DNA of 64,000 nucleotides from Bacteroidota bacterium (lineage in GTDB: Bacteria > Bacteroidota > Bacteroidia > B-17B0 > Aurantibacillaceae), in NCBI GenBank assembly GCA_016708845.1, contig JADJFB010000003.1:62001-126000 (forward strand). Direction: 5' to 3'. This document shows, piece after piece, positions 50,285 through 61,987 of the stretch; the first letter of the stretch is position 1; each line of letters begins with the position of its first letter. The translations under genes and the position numbers were made by a program. A model generated the notes under the pieces. The model was not told the DNA's origin. It searched no databases and worked only from the letters and a program-made list of their open reading frames with translations.

Positions 50285-53200
50285 ATGAAAAAAACTTACT
50301 CAATAATTGAAACAATTAAATTCAATACTTTTTTTTGTTACTTTATCCTTTTAACATCATTAGTAACATCAAGTGTTAAGGTTAATGCGCAAACAACTTA
50401 TTGCGTTCCTAGCTACGCAACTGGAACTGGCTCAGGAGATTATATCTCTTTAGTAGAAATCCCTACAACATCTTTAAACAGTCCATCAGGAGCAGCTTCT
50501 AATCCATTTTACACATTCTTTCCAAATACTGGAGTAACAACTGCTACATTAAATATTGCAAGCAATTACCCTTTAAATGTTGCGGGTGGAACCTATGGCA
50601 CTTGTTATATTTCTTGCTGGGGAGATTGGAATCATGACACTATATTTGACGCGTCAGAGTTGAAGTGTATTTAATGCCTTTACCTCCATGCTCTGGTTCA
50701 CCAATAGGTGGTAATACAATCTCTACTAATACATTAGTTTGTGCTAACACTGTATTTAATTTGAGCTTAGCCAACAACTCGCTTTCTTCAGGAATTTCAT
50801 ATCAATGGCAATCATCTCCAAATGGAAGTGTTTGGTCAAATATTGGAACTGCACAAATAAGCTCGCAACTAGCTATCAATAATTTAACAGCTACTACTTA
50901 TTACCAATGTGTTTCAACATGTACATCCTCTTCTCAAACTGCTACTTCTACTCCAATAATAGTTACATTAAATCCTTTAATCAATTGTTATTGCATGCCT
51001 TCATATGCATTAAATTGTGCGAATGGAGATAAAATTTCTGATTTTTCGATTGCTAATGTTGTTTTTCAACCAAGCAACTGTGATTTAAATGGTTATTCAG
51101 ATTCTACATCAAGTGCTTTTACGGTTGTTAATTTAACTGCTGGTAATACTTACTCAATTCAAGCAAATATTGCTAATAGTGGGAATGGTGGGAATATGGC
51201 TGCAGGTGCTTGGATTGATTATAATCAGAATGGAATTTTTGACTCATCAGAATTTATTTATTTAGGGTTCGGTGGCACTCAAAGTTATTCCAATACCATA
51301 TCAGTTCCAATTACTGCACCATCTGGTTTTGTGAGAATGCGCATAAAAATTGACGCAAGTTTCGCTAATGCAAGCACTGTATTAGACCCATGTGATAATA
51401 ACAATTTTAGTAGCTACGGTCAAATATTAGATTATAAAGTTAACATTACGGCAGCCCCAGCTTGCTCTGGAACTCCAAATGCAGGTAATGCCATTTCAAC
51501 AGAAACAGCGGTGTGTTTAAACGTTCCGTATATTTTAAATATAACAAATAATAGTGTTGCAAGTAGTATCAATTACCAATGGCAATCATCTACTGATAAT
51601 GTTATTTGGGCAAATTTAGGAACCGTTCAAAATACTATACCTTATTCTATTTCCTCTCAAAGCATAACAACTTACTATCGTTGTGTTTCTACATGTACCA
51701 TTAGTGCATTAAGTAGCACGTCAACTCCTGTTGTAGTTAGCCAAAATTTACCAACTGCTTGTTTCTGTATTCCTGAATACATTAACTGTTCAGTTGCTCA
51801 AATAACGAATGTTTTATTTGAAACAATTAATGACTCGCCTACTTGCGGTTCAAATGGTTATACCGACAATGTAGGAACAATTCCTACAGTTAGCTTAACT
51901 GCAAATCAAACATATAGTATATCTAATATTATTAATACACAATTTGGTAATGGTTATGCTGCTTGTTGGATTGACTATAATCAAAATGGAATTTTTGACT
52001 CAAGCGAACGTACTGATTTAGGAAATACAATTTCTTCCTTTACGATTTCTTCAAATATTAATATTCCATTCACCGCTATTGGAGGAAACACAAGAATGCG
52101 TATTAAATTATCCTCTTCATTTAGTACAATTACTAATATTGACCCATGTTTAACAAATGGTTTTGATGGTCAAATATTAGATTATCAAATTTATATTACT
52201 CCAGCAACGCCTTGTACAGGTGCTCCAAATGCAGGAGATGCAACGGCTCCAGTTTCAAGTATTTGTGAAAACACACCGGTGACTTTAAATTTAGTAAATA
52301 ATGATATTGTGAGTAATATCTCTTATCAATGGCAATTATCAACTGATAATGTTAGTTGGACAAACATAGGAAGTTCTCAAACATCCGTTCCATATACAAT
52401 CACAAGTCAATCCATTACTTCTTATTACAGATGTTTAACAACTTGTACAACATCTTCTTTAACACCCACATCAACAACTTGGACAATAACACAAAATGCT
52501 ATAACTACATGTTACTGTATTCCTGATCCAATGGATTGTACAGGAGGTGATTTAATTAATTATGTAGCTTTTGCAACCATGACCAATACATCAACCTGTG
52601 ATGGCGCTATTGGTTATTCTGATTTTACAGGGACAGTTCCTTCTGCAACAACAACAGCAGGGCAAACTTATACAATAACAACAGTTTTAGGAAATATGTT
52701 TAGTGAACATACACATGCTTGGATTGATTATAATCAAAATGGGATATTTGATTCATCAGAATATACTGATTTAGGCTCAAATAGTGGAAATGACACTATT
52801 TCATACACTATAACCATCCCAGTAAATGCAACTCCTGGAACTACAAGAATGAGAGTTAGAAATATTAGTGGGAATTCATTAGGATCTACAGATGCTTGTT
52901 ATACTCCTACTTTTGCTCCACGATCAGCATTAAATTCAGTATTAACTGGTGGAACTTATGGAGAATCAGAAGACTATTTAGTTACAATTTTACCTCCAGA
53001 TTGTAGTGTTATAAATATTCCTCCAACGGTTGCTGTATCTGGTAATTTAGATATTTGTCCAGGAAACTCAACAACTCTTGATTTAACAAATCCTCTTCCT
53101 GTTGCTACTGGTATTACATATCAATGGAAAGTATTTAACGGTAGTGCGTATGTTAACGAAGGAACAGCATCTAGTTCATCTAGTTTAATTGCATCACCTT

Positions 53201-54990
53201 CTTCTAACACACCATACTTCTGTGAAATTTTATGTAATGGAAATCCTGTTAGAAATACTGATACTGTTTTTGTAAAAGTTCAAACAATTTCTTCTTCTCC
53301 TGTAACAACAAGTGTAACTTGTAATGGCTTATGTAATGGTAATGCAACAATAAATGCATCTTCTTTTGGAGCCACTTTAACATACGCTTGGACTAGTAGT
53401 GTTAGTACAAGTGATATAGCTTCTAACCTATGTGCAGGCTTATATACAGTTACTATTACTAATCCAACAGGATGTGTAATTACAGAAACTATTACAATTA
53501 CAGAGCCATTAGCATTATCTGCTACTCTATCTCAAACAAACATTAGTTGCTATGGATTAACAGATGGTGTTGCTTCTGCAACAGTAACTGGCGGGACATC
53601 TCCTTTAAACTTCTCTTGGTTACCAACTGGCGGCACTGCTTTTACAGCAAACAACTTATCTGCTGGAAATTATACTTTTAATGTTATTGATGCAAACAGT
53701 TGTACTTTAAGTCAAACTATTACTATTACAAGTCCTGGTATATTTTCAGCATCCATAAATGCAAATAACTCTTCTATCTGCGAACAATTAGAAGATACTA
53801 TTTCATCTACAATTGTTGGAGGAACTGCTCCTTATTCTTATAATTGGAGTGAACTACCTTCTACTACAGTTTCAACTAATCCAAACTATACTTATACAAC
53901 TTCGGTAGGAACTCATTCTTACAATTTATCAGTAACTGATAATAATGGATGTGTAGCCAATAGCAATACCGCTTCAGTACTTGTTAATCCTTCAAGTAAT
54001 TTCTCAGGAAATGTTACGACTTTTGGAGGTACTCCTGTTGCAGGTAGGGTTGTATTATATAAGTACTTACCATTCTATACTCAGTTTGATTCTGTTGCAG
54101 GACAAAATATTGGTACCGCAGGTGATTTCCTATTTACATCCTTTACCGCAGGAACTTATATCATAAAAGCAATTCCTACGGCGACGAATATGCAGATTGC
54201 CTATGGAGCTGCCATTGGAGACACAGCAGTAGCATGGAAAGATGCCAATCAAATTATTCACGGTTGTGCGGTGAATGATGTACAAGATATTTTTGTGAAA
54301 CCTTTAGCGGTTATTACTACTACTGGGGTGACTGGTTCTTTAAGCGGTGGTGTATATGGAGATCCAAGTTTTGGTCAGCGCGTGGGTGATTTTGGAGCAA
54401 AACCAACTGTTCCTGGAACACCAATTGGTGGCATTATTGTGAAAGGTGGTAAAAATCCTGGTGGACAAATGTTTGTGCAAACTATTACCTCTGGATTAGG
54501 TGGACCAGGAGCAATAGGGACCTATACTTTAGCAGGATTACCTCCTAACGGACCAGGCGAATCCTATTTTATTTTAGTTGATATTCCTGGTTTAGATACA
54601 AATAGTACCTATCATAGAATTATTAATTTCACTAATAATAATTATCAAGGCTTAGATTTCTTAGTTGATTCAGCAAAAATGAACCCTGTTCCTGAGAATG
54701 TGATTAGTGTTCATGATATCTCAGCCATTGAAAATGAAATTAAAGTATTCCCTAATCCTGCCTCAAATAATGTAAGCATTCAATATAATTTAAAAGCTAA
54801 CGCTTTAGTGAAAATTGAATTATTTGACATGTTAGGTAAATCTGTTAAAATGCTTTTACCTGAAACACAACAAAGTATTGAATTCCATAAAAAATCATGG
54901 CAAATTGATGATTTAGGAGCTGGTTTATATTTTATAAAAATGACTATTAATGGAATGGAAAGCACTATCAAACTTTCGGTAACTCATTAA
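50285..54990 (+). CDS. T9SS-secreted surface protein 3, GEVED-repeat type (frame broken near 50655)
   Basis: About 1,565 residues over two frames. Signal region FNTFFCYFILLTSLVTSSVK, then four GEVED-type units. Complete ones carry AGAWIDYNQNGIFDSSEF, RMRIKIDASFANAS and ILDYKVNIT; the first is shortened (GDWNHDTIFDASEL joined to VEVYLMPLPPCSG), losing about 80 residues. Between them lie Ig-like segments (YQWQSSTDNVIWANLG) and later SprB-like repeats (TSVTCNGLCNGNATINASS). The shared module (PGTPIGGIIVKGGKNPGGQ) and type-A sorting domain (IKVFPNPASNNVSIQYNLKA) end the protein. GEVED repeats occur in T9SS-exported proteins; role here unknown, adhesion plausible. Confidence 0.85.
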
Positions 54991-55010
54991 TTTTCAACTA
55001 TTTTAATATC

Positions 55011-55045
55011 AAAAGCCATCAGTTAAAAGCTGATGGCTTTTTTAT
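55011..55045 (+). terminator. Intrinsic terminator after T9SS cargo 3
   Basis: AAAAGCCATCAG (55011-55022) pairs with CTGATGGCTTTT (55030-55041), then T residues. Confidence 0.9.
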
Positions 55046-55078
55046 TATATTTACATTAAAACTAATTCAATTCAAAAC

Positions 55079-57427
55079 ATGAAAAAATATTTTACTTTTT
55101 TCTCCATCTTGCTTGTTTCATTTTTACACTCACAAACTACATACATTGTAAATAATCTTTCTGATAATCCAGCAAGCGGTTCTGGATTAACGGGAAGTAT
55201 GAGGTATTGCATTAATCAAGCAAATGCAAATACAGGATTAGATACCATAAAATTTGGATCGGTTACAGATAATCTTCCCATTATAATTGATTCAACTATC
55301 AGAGTATATGAGGAATTAGTGATAATTGGTCGCGGAACAAATCTTTCTATTCTTAAAGCTAGTGCGGCTAATACTAGTGGCATTTTAAATTTATACAACA
55401 CTATTCAAGGTAATTTTCAAATCAAAGGTGTCAAATTTTCAAATGCAATAACTAATAACACCTTTGGTTTTGTTCAAGATAGGGGAACTGATTTCGATAA
55501 CATTTTAGTTGAAAATTGTCAATTTGACACATTAGATTTTGGTGTCTTTTTAGACTTTTCAAAAAACTTTGTCATAATAAAAAACTGCATTTTTAATGGC
55601 TGTAATGTTGGAATTGCCGAACAAAATGTTGCCAAAAGCATCGATGTTTATAATTGCAAATTTGATGGTAGTTTATTAGCAGCGATGTATATTCAAGGAA
55701 AAAAATACGCTATTTATAATAATGTTATCACGAATACGCAAACTGGAACCTATGGCTCATTGTATATAACCGACCCGGATGTGCCAGGTGGACCTTGTAT
55801 TATAAATAATAATACCATCTTAAATAATCAACAAATTGGAATAAAAATAGACGAACAGTATGGCAATGCATCAAGTATCGTATTGTCAAATAATATTATT
55901 TATAACAATACTCCTTCCGATTTTATTCAATCTCTAGCTTCTGGCACCGTTACTTCTAATTGCATTGAAAGTAAGAATATTGTAGGTTTAACAGATGCAG
56001 CTTCTACATACACTCCTACTTGGTATAGCACAAATAATCCAATGTTAGATGCAAATCATAAACCAACAAGTTCTAGCAACAATGTCATTAATGCTTCAAA
56101 CTTAGCTAATGCCTCAGCTTTTGATATCGATAATCTACCCGCAATCGGTATTAGAGAAATTGGGGCTTATGAATATAATGGTTGTGGAACATCATCTGTA
56201 GTTAGTATTCCAGGCTCTTTCAATATTTGTTCTGGGCAATCAAGCACTTTAGATATTAATGCATCGATCACCAACTCTATAGGGATTTCTTATCAATGGA
56301 AAGAATCAACGGGAGGAGCTTACACAAATACTGGATCAAATTCATACAGTCTTGTTGTTAATCCGTCAACAAATACATCCTATTATTGCCAAATATTTTG
56401 TCACAGTTTTTCTCTTACCAATTCAGATACCATTCAAGTAGTTGTTAATCCATCTACAAATATTTCGGGTACCGTTACAACAAACCCAAGTTTACCTGTA
56501 TCAGGCAATGTAGTACTTTACAAATATTTACCTTTTAATACAAAATTCGATTCTATAACAAGTCAGGTGCTTGGAGCAAATGGAGAATATGATTTCCCTT
56601 CCATTTCTTCAGGAACATATATCGTTAACGCGATTCCAAGTTTAAATAATCTACAAATCACTTACGGAGACTCTGCTATAAATTGGAAAACCGCCAAACA
56701 AATTATTCATGGCTGCTTGGTTAATGATGTTCAAAATATTAACGTAAAAGCATTAAGCACATTTACCGCTGCTGGAACAGGCTCATTAAGTGGGACTATT
56801 TATCAAGGTTTAGGGTTTGGTCAAAGAATAGGATTTGGTTCAAAGCCAACGTTTCCAGGAACACCAATTGGTGGCATTATTGTTAAAGGAGGTAAAAACC
56901 CTGGAGGTCAAATGTTTGTTCAAACGGTTACTTCTTCAACCCCTGGCTCTGAAGGCACATATACGTTATCGGGATTCCCTACAAGTACAGGATTAGATGA
57001 TTACTTTATTTTAGTTGATATACCAGGCTTAGACACAAATGGAACATATTATAGAACCATAACCTTAACTAATAATAATTATCAAGGTTTAGATTTTGTA
57101 GTTGATTCAGCTAAAATTAATCCGATTCCTTTTAATGTTGTTAGCGTAAATGATTTATCAGCTATTGAAAATGAAATTAAAGTATTCCCTAACCCTGCAT
57201 CAAATAATGTCAGTATTCATTATAACTTAAAAGCTAACGCATTAGTTAAAATCGAGTTGTTTGATATGGTGGGTAAATCAGTAAAACTACTTTTACCAGA
57301 AACTGAGCAAAGTATAGATACTCATAAAAAGTCATGGCAAATTAATGATGTAAGTGCTGGTTTATATTTTATTAAAATGATAATTAATGGCGAAGAAAGT
57401 ACTATCAAACTTTCTGTAACTCATTAA
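55079..57427 (+). CDS. T9SS-secreted surface protein 4, parallel beta-helix type
   Basis: 782 residues. Signal KKYFTFFSILLVSFLHSQTT. Residues 20-360 are a right-handed parallel beta-helix (GLTGSMRYCINQANANTGLD, NILVENCQFDTLDFGVFLD, FVIIKNCIFNGCNVGIAEQ, LSNNIIYNNTPSDFIQ), a fold found in polysaccharide lyases and adhesins; I see no catalytic residues I could assign. The C-terminal 320 residues are the shared module with type-A sorting domain (AIENEIKVFPNPASNN). The promoter region has TATATTTA, one mismatch from consensus. Its sorting domain is the closest in sequence to that of cargo 3, so these two are probably recent duplicates. Confidence 0.88.
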   Translation: MKKYFTFFSILLVSFLHSQTTYIVNNLSDNPASGSGLTGSMRYCINQANANTGLDTIKFGSVTDNLPIIIDSTIRVYEELVIIGRGTNLSILKASAANTSGILNLYNTIQGNFQIKGVKFSNAITNNTFGFVQDRGTDFDNILVENCQFDTLDFGVFLDFSKNFVIIKNCIFNGCNVGIAEQNVAKSIDVYNCKFDGSLLAAMYIQGKKYAIYNNVITNTQTGTYGSLYITDPDVPGGPCIINNNTILNNQQIGIKIDEQYGNASSIVLSNNIIYNNTPSDFIQSLASGTVTSNCIESKNIVGLTDAASTYTPTWYSTNNPMLDANHKPTSSSNNVINASNLANASAFDIDNLPAIGIREIGAYEYNGCGTSSVVSIPGSFNICSGQSSTLDINASITNSIGISYQWKESTGGAYTNTGSNSYSLVVNPSTNTSYYCQIFCHSFSLTNSDTIQVVVNPSTNISGTVTTNPSLPVSGNVVLYKYLPFNTKFDSITSQVLGANGEYDFPSISSGTYIVNAIPSLNNLQITYGDSAINWKTAKQIIHGCLVNDVQNINVKALSTFTAAGTGSLSGTIYQGLGFGQRIGFGSKPTFPGTPIGGIIVKGGKNPGGQMFVQTVTSSTPGSEGTYTLSGFPTSTGLDDYFILVDIPGLDTNGTYYRTITLTNNNYQGLDFVVDSAKINPIPFNVVSVNDLSAIENEIKVFPNPASNNVSIHYNLKANALVKIELFDMVGKSVKLLLPETEQSIDTHKKSWQINDVSAGLYFIKMIINGEESTIKLSVTH

Positions 57428-57446
57428 TGCAAATTTCACTGATTAT

Positions 57447-57482
57447 AAAAGCCATCCGTTAGTTAACGGATGGCTTTTTTAT
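57447..57482 (+). terminator. Intrinsic terminator after T9SS cargo 4
   Basis: AAAAGCCATCCGTTA (57447-57461) pairs with TAACGGATGGCTTTT (57464-57478), 15 pairs with a two-base loop; it also overlaps the upstream false start of the next gene. Confidence 0.9.
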
Positions 57483-57490
57483 TATATTTG
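57483..57490 (+). promoter_or_regulatory. -7 box of the propeller-SpoIIE gene
   Basis: TATATTTG, nine bases before ATG 57500, directly after the preceding terminator. Confidence 0.5.
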
Positions 57491-57499
57491 GGTTGCAAA

Positions 57500-60400
57500 A
57501 TGAGCTTTATACAAAAACATATACTTCCATTTTTAATCTTATGTCTCATAAGCTTCTTTTCTTTTTCTCAAACTTATAATTTCAAAAACTATAATACGCC
57601 TCAAGGCTTGCCTCAATCTCAAGTTTTAACCATCTTTCAAGACCATAAAGGTTTTATGTGGTTTGGAACTAATGGAGGAGGTGCAGGAAAATTTGATGGA
57701 AATAAATTCACTACCGTATCTGATAATGATGGACTTGTAAGTAATATTGTTTTTTCAATTATTCAAAATCAAAAAAAGGAAATCGTATTTGGAACAAGTA
57801 AAGGTATAAGCGTTTACAATGGTTTTAAATTTAAAAACTATAACGAAAAACAAGGGCTTAATAATAGCTGGGTTTTTAAAGTATTACAAGACGGAGACAA
57901 AACCTGGATTGGAACTCAAGAAGGTGTTTATATTTTACAAAGCGAAAAAATAAGACGTTTTTCGTTTGATAAAATATTAGATAAGGCTGCAATTTTTTCA
58001 ATTTTTATTGATTCAAAAAAAAGAATTTGGTTTGGAACAATTAACAACGGAGCAATTTGTTACGATGCTTCCAATAATTCGTTTTTGCATTTTAATAAAA
58101 CCAATGGCTTAAAACAAAATTTTGTTTTCTCATTCGAAGAAGCACAAAATAATGACATATTAATTGGTACAGTTGAGGGAATGTTTTTTGTAGATAAAAA
58201 AAACATCCTAAATGATTATAATAATATTCCCCGACAAATATATATTGGATTTAGAAGTATTTTAAGCACAAAAAACAACGAGCAGTGGTTTGGAACAGCC
58301 TCTGATGGCTTATTTAAATATGATAAAAAATTAATAAAAAGATACAATCTTACAAATGGGTTAACCTATAACTCAATAATGTGCTTATATAATGATAGAG
58401 AAGGCAATATTTGGATGGGTACCGATGGCTCTGGCACATTTAAATTTTTGGGAGAACAATTTACAAGTTATACAAAAAAAGAAGGTTTACCAGAAGATTA
58501 TGTAAATGCGGTTGCTCAAGATAAAAATGGAGCTTACTGGGTAGCATTAAGAAATAGTGGTCTTTCTAAAATTGAAAATGGTGAAATAACCAATTATAAA
58601 TTTGATAGATCGCATCCAGATGCAATACCTGATAACGATATATTAACCATTTTACCGCTAGATGACGGAAGATTATTTTTAGGAACAAGAGATGGATTGT
58701 GTATATATGATAAAGGAACTTTTAAAACCTTTAAGGATTTTGAATTTAGACATAAATATATTTTAACCTTATATCAAGACAGTAAAAAAAACATTTGGAT
58801 AGGAACCAATGATGGTTTGTTTAAATATACAAATGGCATTATTACAGATATCAAATATGTAAATGCTTTAAAGCAATCTGACATTGATTTTTCCATATTT
58901 TCTATTGTAGAAGATAAAAATGGCGAGATGTGGATTGGAACAGAACATGGCATTATAAAATATTCTAACAATAGTGTGACATTATTTAACGAAAAAATAA
59001 TTTCAAATAAAAGAATTTTATCTAGTGTTATTGATTCCGAAAAAAATTTATGGCTAGGAACAGAAGAAGGCTTGTTTCATTATGATTACAATTCCTTTAC
59101 TAAAATTTCTCAAAAAAATGGATTATCGTCAAATGCCAATAATTTTTTACAACTTGATAATCATGATCGTTTAATTATTGGATTAAATACAGGTATTGAT
59201 ATGCTTGACCTTAAAGAATACTATAACCATAAAATTAAAGTAACTCATTTTGGAAAAGACGATGGACTATTAAACCTTGAATCAAATGGGAATGCTGTTT
59301 TTAAAGATAAAGATGGGCGTATTTTAATTGGTACCATTAGCGGATTAGAAATTTACGATCCGAAATTTGATAAAAAAAATACCAAAGAAGCAATTACAAA
59401 TATCAATTCTATTAAACTGTTTTTTGGTCAAGAAGATGTTTTAAAATATGCAACGGGCACAGATTCTACTTCTATGCTTCCAAAAAAGTTACAATTACCC
59501 TTCAATAAAAACCACATTACCTTTCAATATATTGGTATTAGTTTAACCGCTCCCGAAAAAGTAATGTACCAATATAAATTAGAAGGCTTGGATGACGACT
59601 GGACACCTCCTACTGCTAAAACTGAGGCTACCTACTCTTCTCTTCCTCCTGGTAATTATAAATTCATGCTAAAAGCAATGAATAATGATGGAATATGGAA
59701 CGCAGAACCTGTAACTTATGAATTTACCATTTCTCCTCCTTGGTATAATACCTGGTGGTTTTACACACTTTGCGTTATTGTTTTAATTAGTGGTATTTGG
59801 CTTTACAATTTTTACCATACAAAAAAATTAATTGCAGATAAGCAAAACTTAGAACGTGAAGTTGACGAAAGAACTCATGAATTAAGAGAAGAAAAAGAAA
59901 AAGTTGAAATCATCAACAAAGAAGTCATTGAGCAAAAGTCAGTTATTGAACACCATAATATTGAAATTATGGATAGTATCAAATATGCGAAAAATATTCA
60001 GGAAGCTTTATTACCAAGCTTAAGCGAAGTGAATAATTTATTTAAAAACTGTTTTGTACTATACATGCCTAAAGATATTGTTAGTGGTGATTTTTATTGG
60101 TTTGCACAAAATGGCGATACGCGTTTTATAGCCGCAGTTGATTGCACAGGCCACGGCGTACCTGGAGCCTTTATGAGTATTGTTGGTAACACTCTATTAA
60201 ACGAAATTGTAAACGAGAAAAAATAACAGTTCCAGGTGATATTTTATTGGAGTTACACAAAGGAGTTAAAATTGCATTAAATCAAAACGCTAAAGAGTTT
60301 GAAAGAAGAGATGGAATGGATATTACCTTATGTGCTTTTAATTCTAATTCAAACGAAATTCAATATGCTGGTGCAAACAGACCATTATGGATTTATAGAA

Positions 60401-60726
60401 AAAATAAAAACTACGAATTAGAAGTTATTAAAGCTACTAAATTCCCTATTGGTGGGTTAGAATTAGAAGAAAACAGAGTTTACCAAAACCATGTGGTTAA
60501 AGTTAATGAAGGCGATTGCCTCTACTTATTTAGTGATGGTTACGCCGATCAATTTGGTGGTCCAAAAGGCAAAAAATTCATGTTAACTAATCTTCAACGA
60601 TTATTATTAGAAAACCTTAATAACCCAATGGACGTGCAAAAAGAGAACTTAACAAATGCTTTCTTAGACTGGAAAGTTGACGCCGAGCAAATTGACGACG
60701 TTTTGGTAATTGGTATAAGGATTTAA
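57500..60726 (+). CDS. Two-component-regulator propeller / Y_Y_Y / SpoIIE phosphatase sensor (frame broken at 60218-60223)
   Basis: About 1,075 residues. I chose ATG 57500 since an upstream start lies inside the terminator. Signal region SFIQKHILPFLILCLISFFS. About a dozen propeller repeats (GFMWFGTNGGGAGKFDG, TWIGTQEGVYIL, NIWMGTDGSGTFKF, EMWIGTEHGIIKYS), a Y_Y_Y domain (NHITFQYIGISLTAPEK, KLEGLDDDWTPP), a membrane helix (WWFYTLCVIVLISGIWLY), a coiled coil (REVDERTHELREEKEKV) and a SpoIIE/PP2C phosphatase (AVDCTGHGVPGAFMSI, FSDGYADQFGGPKG, DDVLVIGIRI). A run of six A needs seven (NEKK-ITVPGDILLEL). It lacks the histidine kinase usually fused to such propellers, so it is a phosphatase-output sensor. 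Confidence 0.9.
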
Positions 60727-60783
60727 TCACATTTTTTTAATTTTTATCTGTCGTTTTTTTACTTAAATTAGTGCTTTATTTTT

Positions 60784-61872
60784 ATGAAAAATCAGTACTG
60801 TATTATAATGGCCGGTGGTGTTGGAACTCGTTTTTGGCCAATGAGCACCACAGGGCATCCAAAACAATTTCTAGATATTCTTGGAACTGGCAGAACCCTT
60901 ATTCAACAAACGTTTGATCGTTTTAAAGAATCGTGTCCTGCACAAAACATATATGTTGTTACTAGCGACTCTTATTTAAATTTAGTTTCTGAGCAATTAC
61001 CAGAACTTCCTAAAGAAAACATCTTAACCGAACCTTCTCGTCGCAATACCGCACCTTGTGTTGCTTATGCTTCCTACAAAATTCATAAGTTAAACCCAAA
61101 GGCTATTACGGTGGTTGCACCATCCGATCATTTAATTACCAAAGAAGATACCTTTACAAAAGCCATTAAATCTTGTATAACTAAAGCTAAAAACGAAGAT
61201 TGTTTAGTAACTCTTGGTATTAAACCATCGCGTCCTGATACTGGTTATGGATACATTCAGTTTGTGGATTCTCCAGTTGAGGAAAAAGACAAACGTATGT
61301 ACAAAGTAAAAACTTTTACAGAAAAACCTGATTTAGATACTGCCAAATTTTTTATTGAAACTGGCGAATTCCTTTGGAATAGTGGCATTTTTATATGGAG
61401 TACAAAAAGCATTATTGAAGCATTTGAAAAACATGACCCTGAATTAGCTTCATTATTTAAAGAAGGAAACGAATTTTACAATACACCAAAAGAAAAAGAA
61501 TTTATTACAAAAGCCTACAATGTTTGTAAAAATGACTCTATTGACTATAGCGTGATGGAGAAAGCTAAAAACGTATATGTTCGATCTTCCATCATAGGAT
61601 GGAGCGATTTAGGTACCTGGGGATCTTTATACGGACATATTAAACATGATAAAGGCAGTAATGCTTTGGTAGGGAAAAATATTATTCAGTATGGTTGCAA
61701 AAACTGTATTGTGCATGTGCCAAAAGATAAATTAGTTGTATTACAAGGTTTAGATGATTATATCGTTGTTGAATCTGATGGCGTTTTAATGGTTTGTAAA
61801 AAACAAGATGAGCAACAAATCAGAAATTTTGTAAACGACGTAAAAGTTCAAAAAGGAGATAAGTTCGTTTAA
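60784..61872 (+). CDS. manC: Mannose-1-phosphate guanylyltransferase
   Basis: 362 residues. The nucleotide-binding N-terminus is IIMAGGVGTRFWPMSTTGHP with KQFLDILGTGRTLIQQTFDR; LTEPSRRNTAPCVAYASYKI, GYGYIQFVDSPVEE, VKTFTEKPDLDTAKFF, GEFLWNSGIFIWS and GWSDLGTWGSLYGH follow the usual ManC/RfbM order. It makes GDP-mannose from mannose-1-phosphate and GTP in the cytoplasm, for surface glycans and A-LPS. It lacks a fused phosphomannose isomerase domain, so it is the short, single-function form. Frame is intact. Confidence 0.93.
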   Translation: MKNQYCIIMAGGVGTRFWPMSTTGHPKQFLDILGTGRTLIQQTFDRFKESCPAQNIYVVTSDSYLNLVSEQLPELPKENILTEPSRRNTAPCVAYASYKIHKLNPKAITVVAPSDHLITKEDTFTKAIKSCITKAKNEDCLVTLGIKPSRPDTGYGYIQFVDSPVEEKDKRMYKVKTFTEKPDLDTAKFFIETGEFLWNSGIFIWSTKSIIEAFEKHDPELASLFKEGNEFYNTPKEKEFITKAYNVCKNDSIDYSVMEKAKNVYVRSSIIGWSDLGTWGSLYGHIKHDKGSNALVGKNIIQYGCKNCIVHVPKDKLVVLQGLDDYIVVESDGVLMVCKKQDEQQIRNFVNDVKVQKGDKFV

Positions 61873-61932
61873 AGAGAAAGAAAAGACCGAAGAGATTATA
61901 AGAGACAGAACACAATAAATCAATATCGATTC

Positions 61933-61957
61933 TGTCAGTCTGAGCACAGTCGAAGAC
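61933..61957. repeat. Dispersed-repeat-like segment between manC and the MFS gene
   Basis: The sequence CAGTCTGAGC followed by ACAGTCGAAGAC resembles a short repeat seen scattered in intergenic regions of Bacteroidota. It is in the 115-base gap 61873-61987, which otherwise shows nothing. It occurs once in the window, so the call rests on memory of the motif. Confidence 0.4.
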
Positions 61958-61987
61958 TTTTAATTAAACAAAAAAGGAATTCAATAT

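Noticed and set aside
60200..60245. Programmed frameshift at an A-rich run in the sensor phosphatase
   Set aside because: The same kind of one-base loss occurs in many unrelated genes, so a specific recoding signal is not needed; no downstream hairpin is evident.
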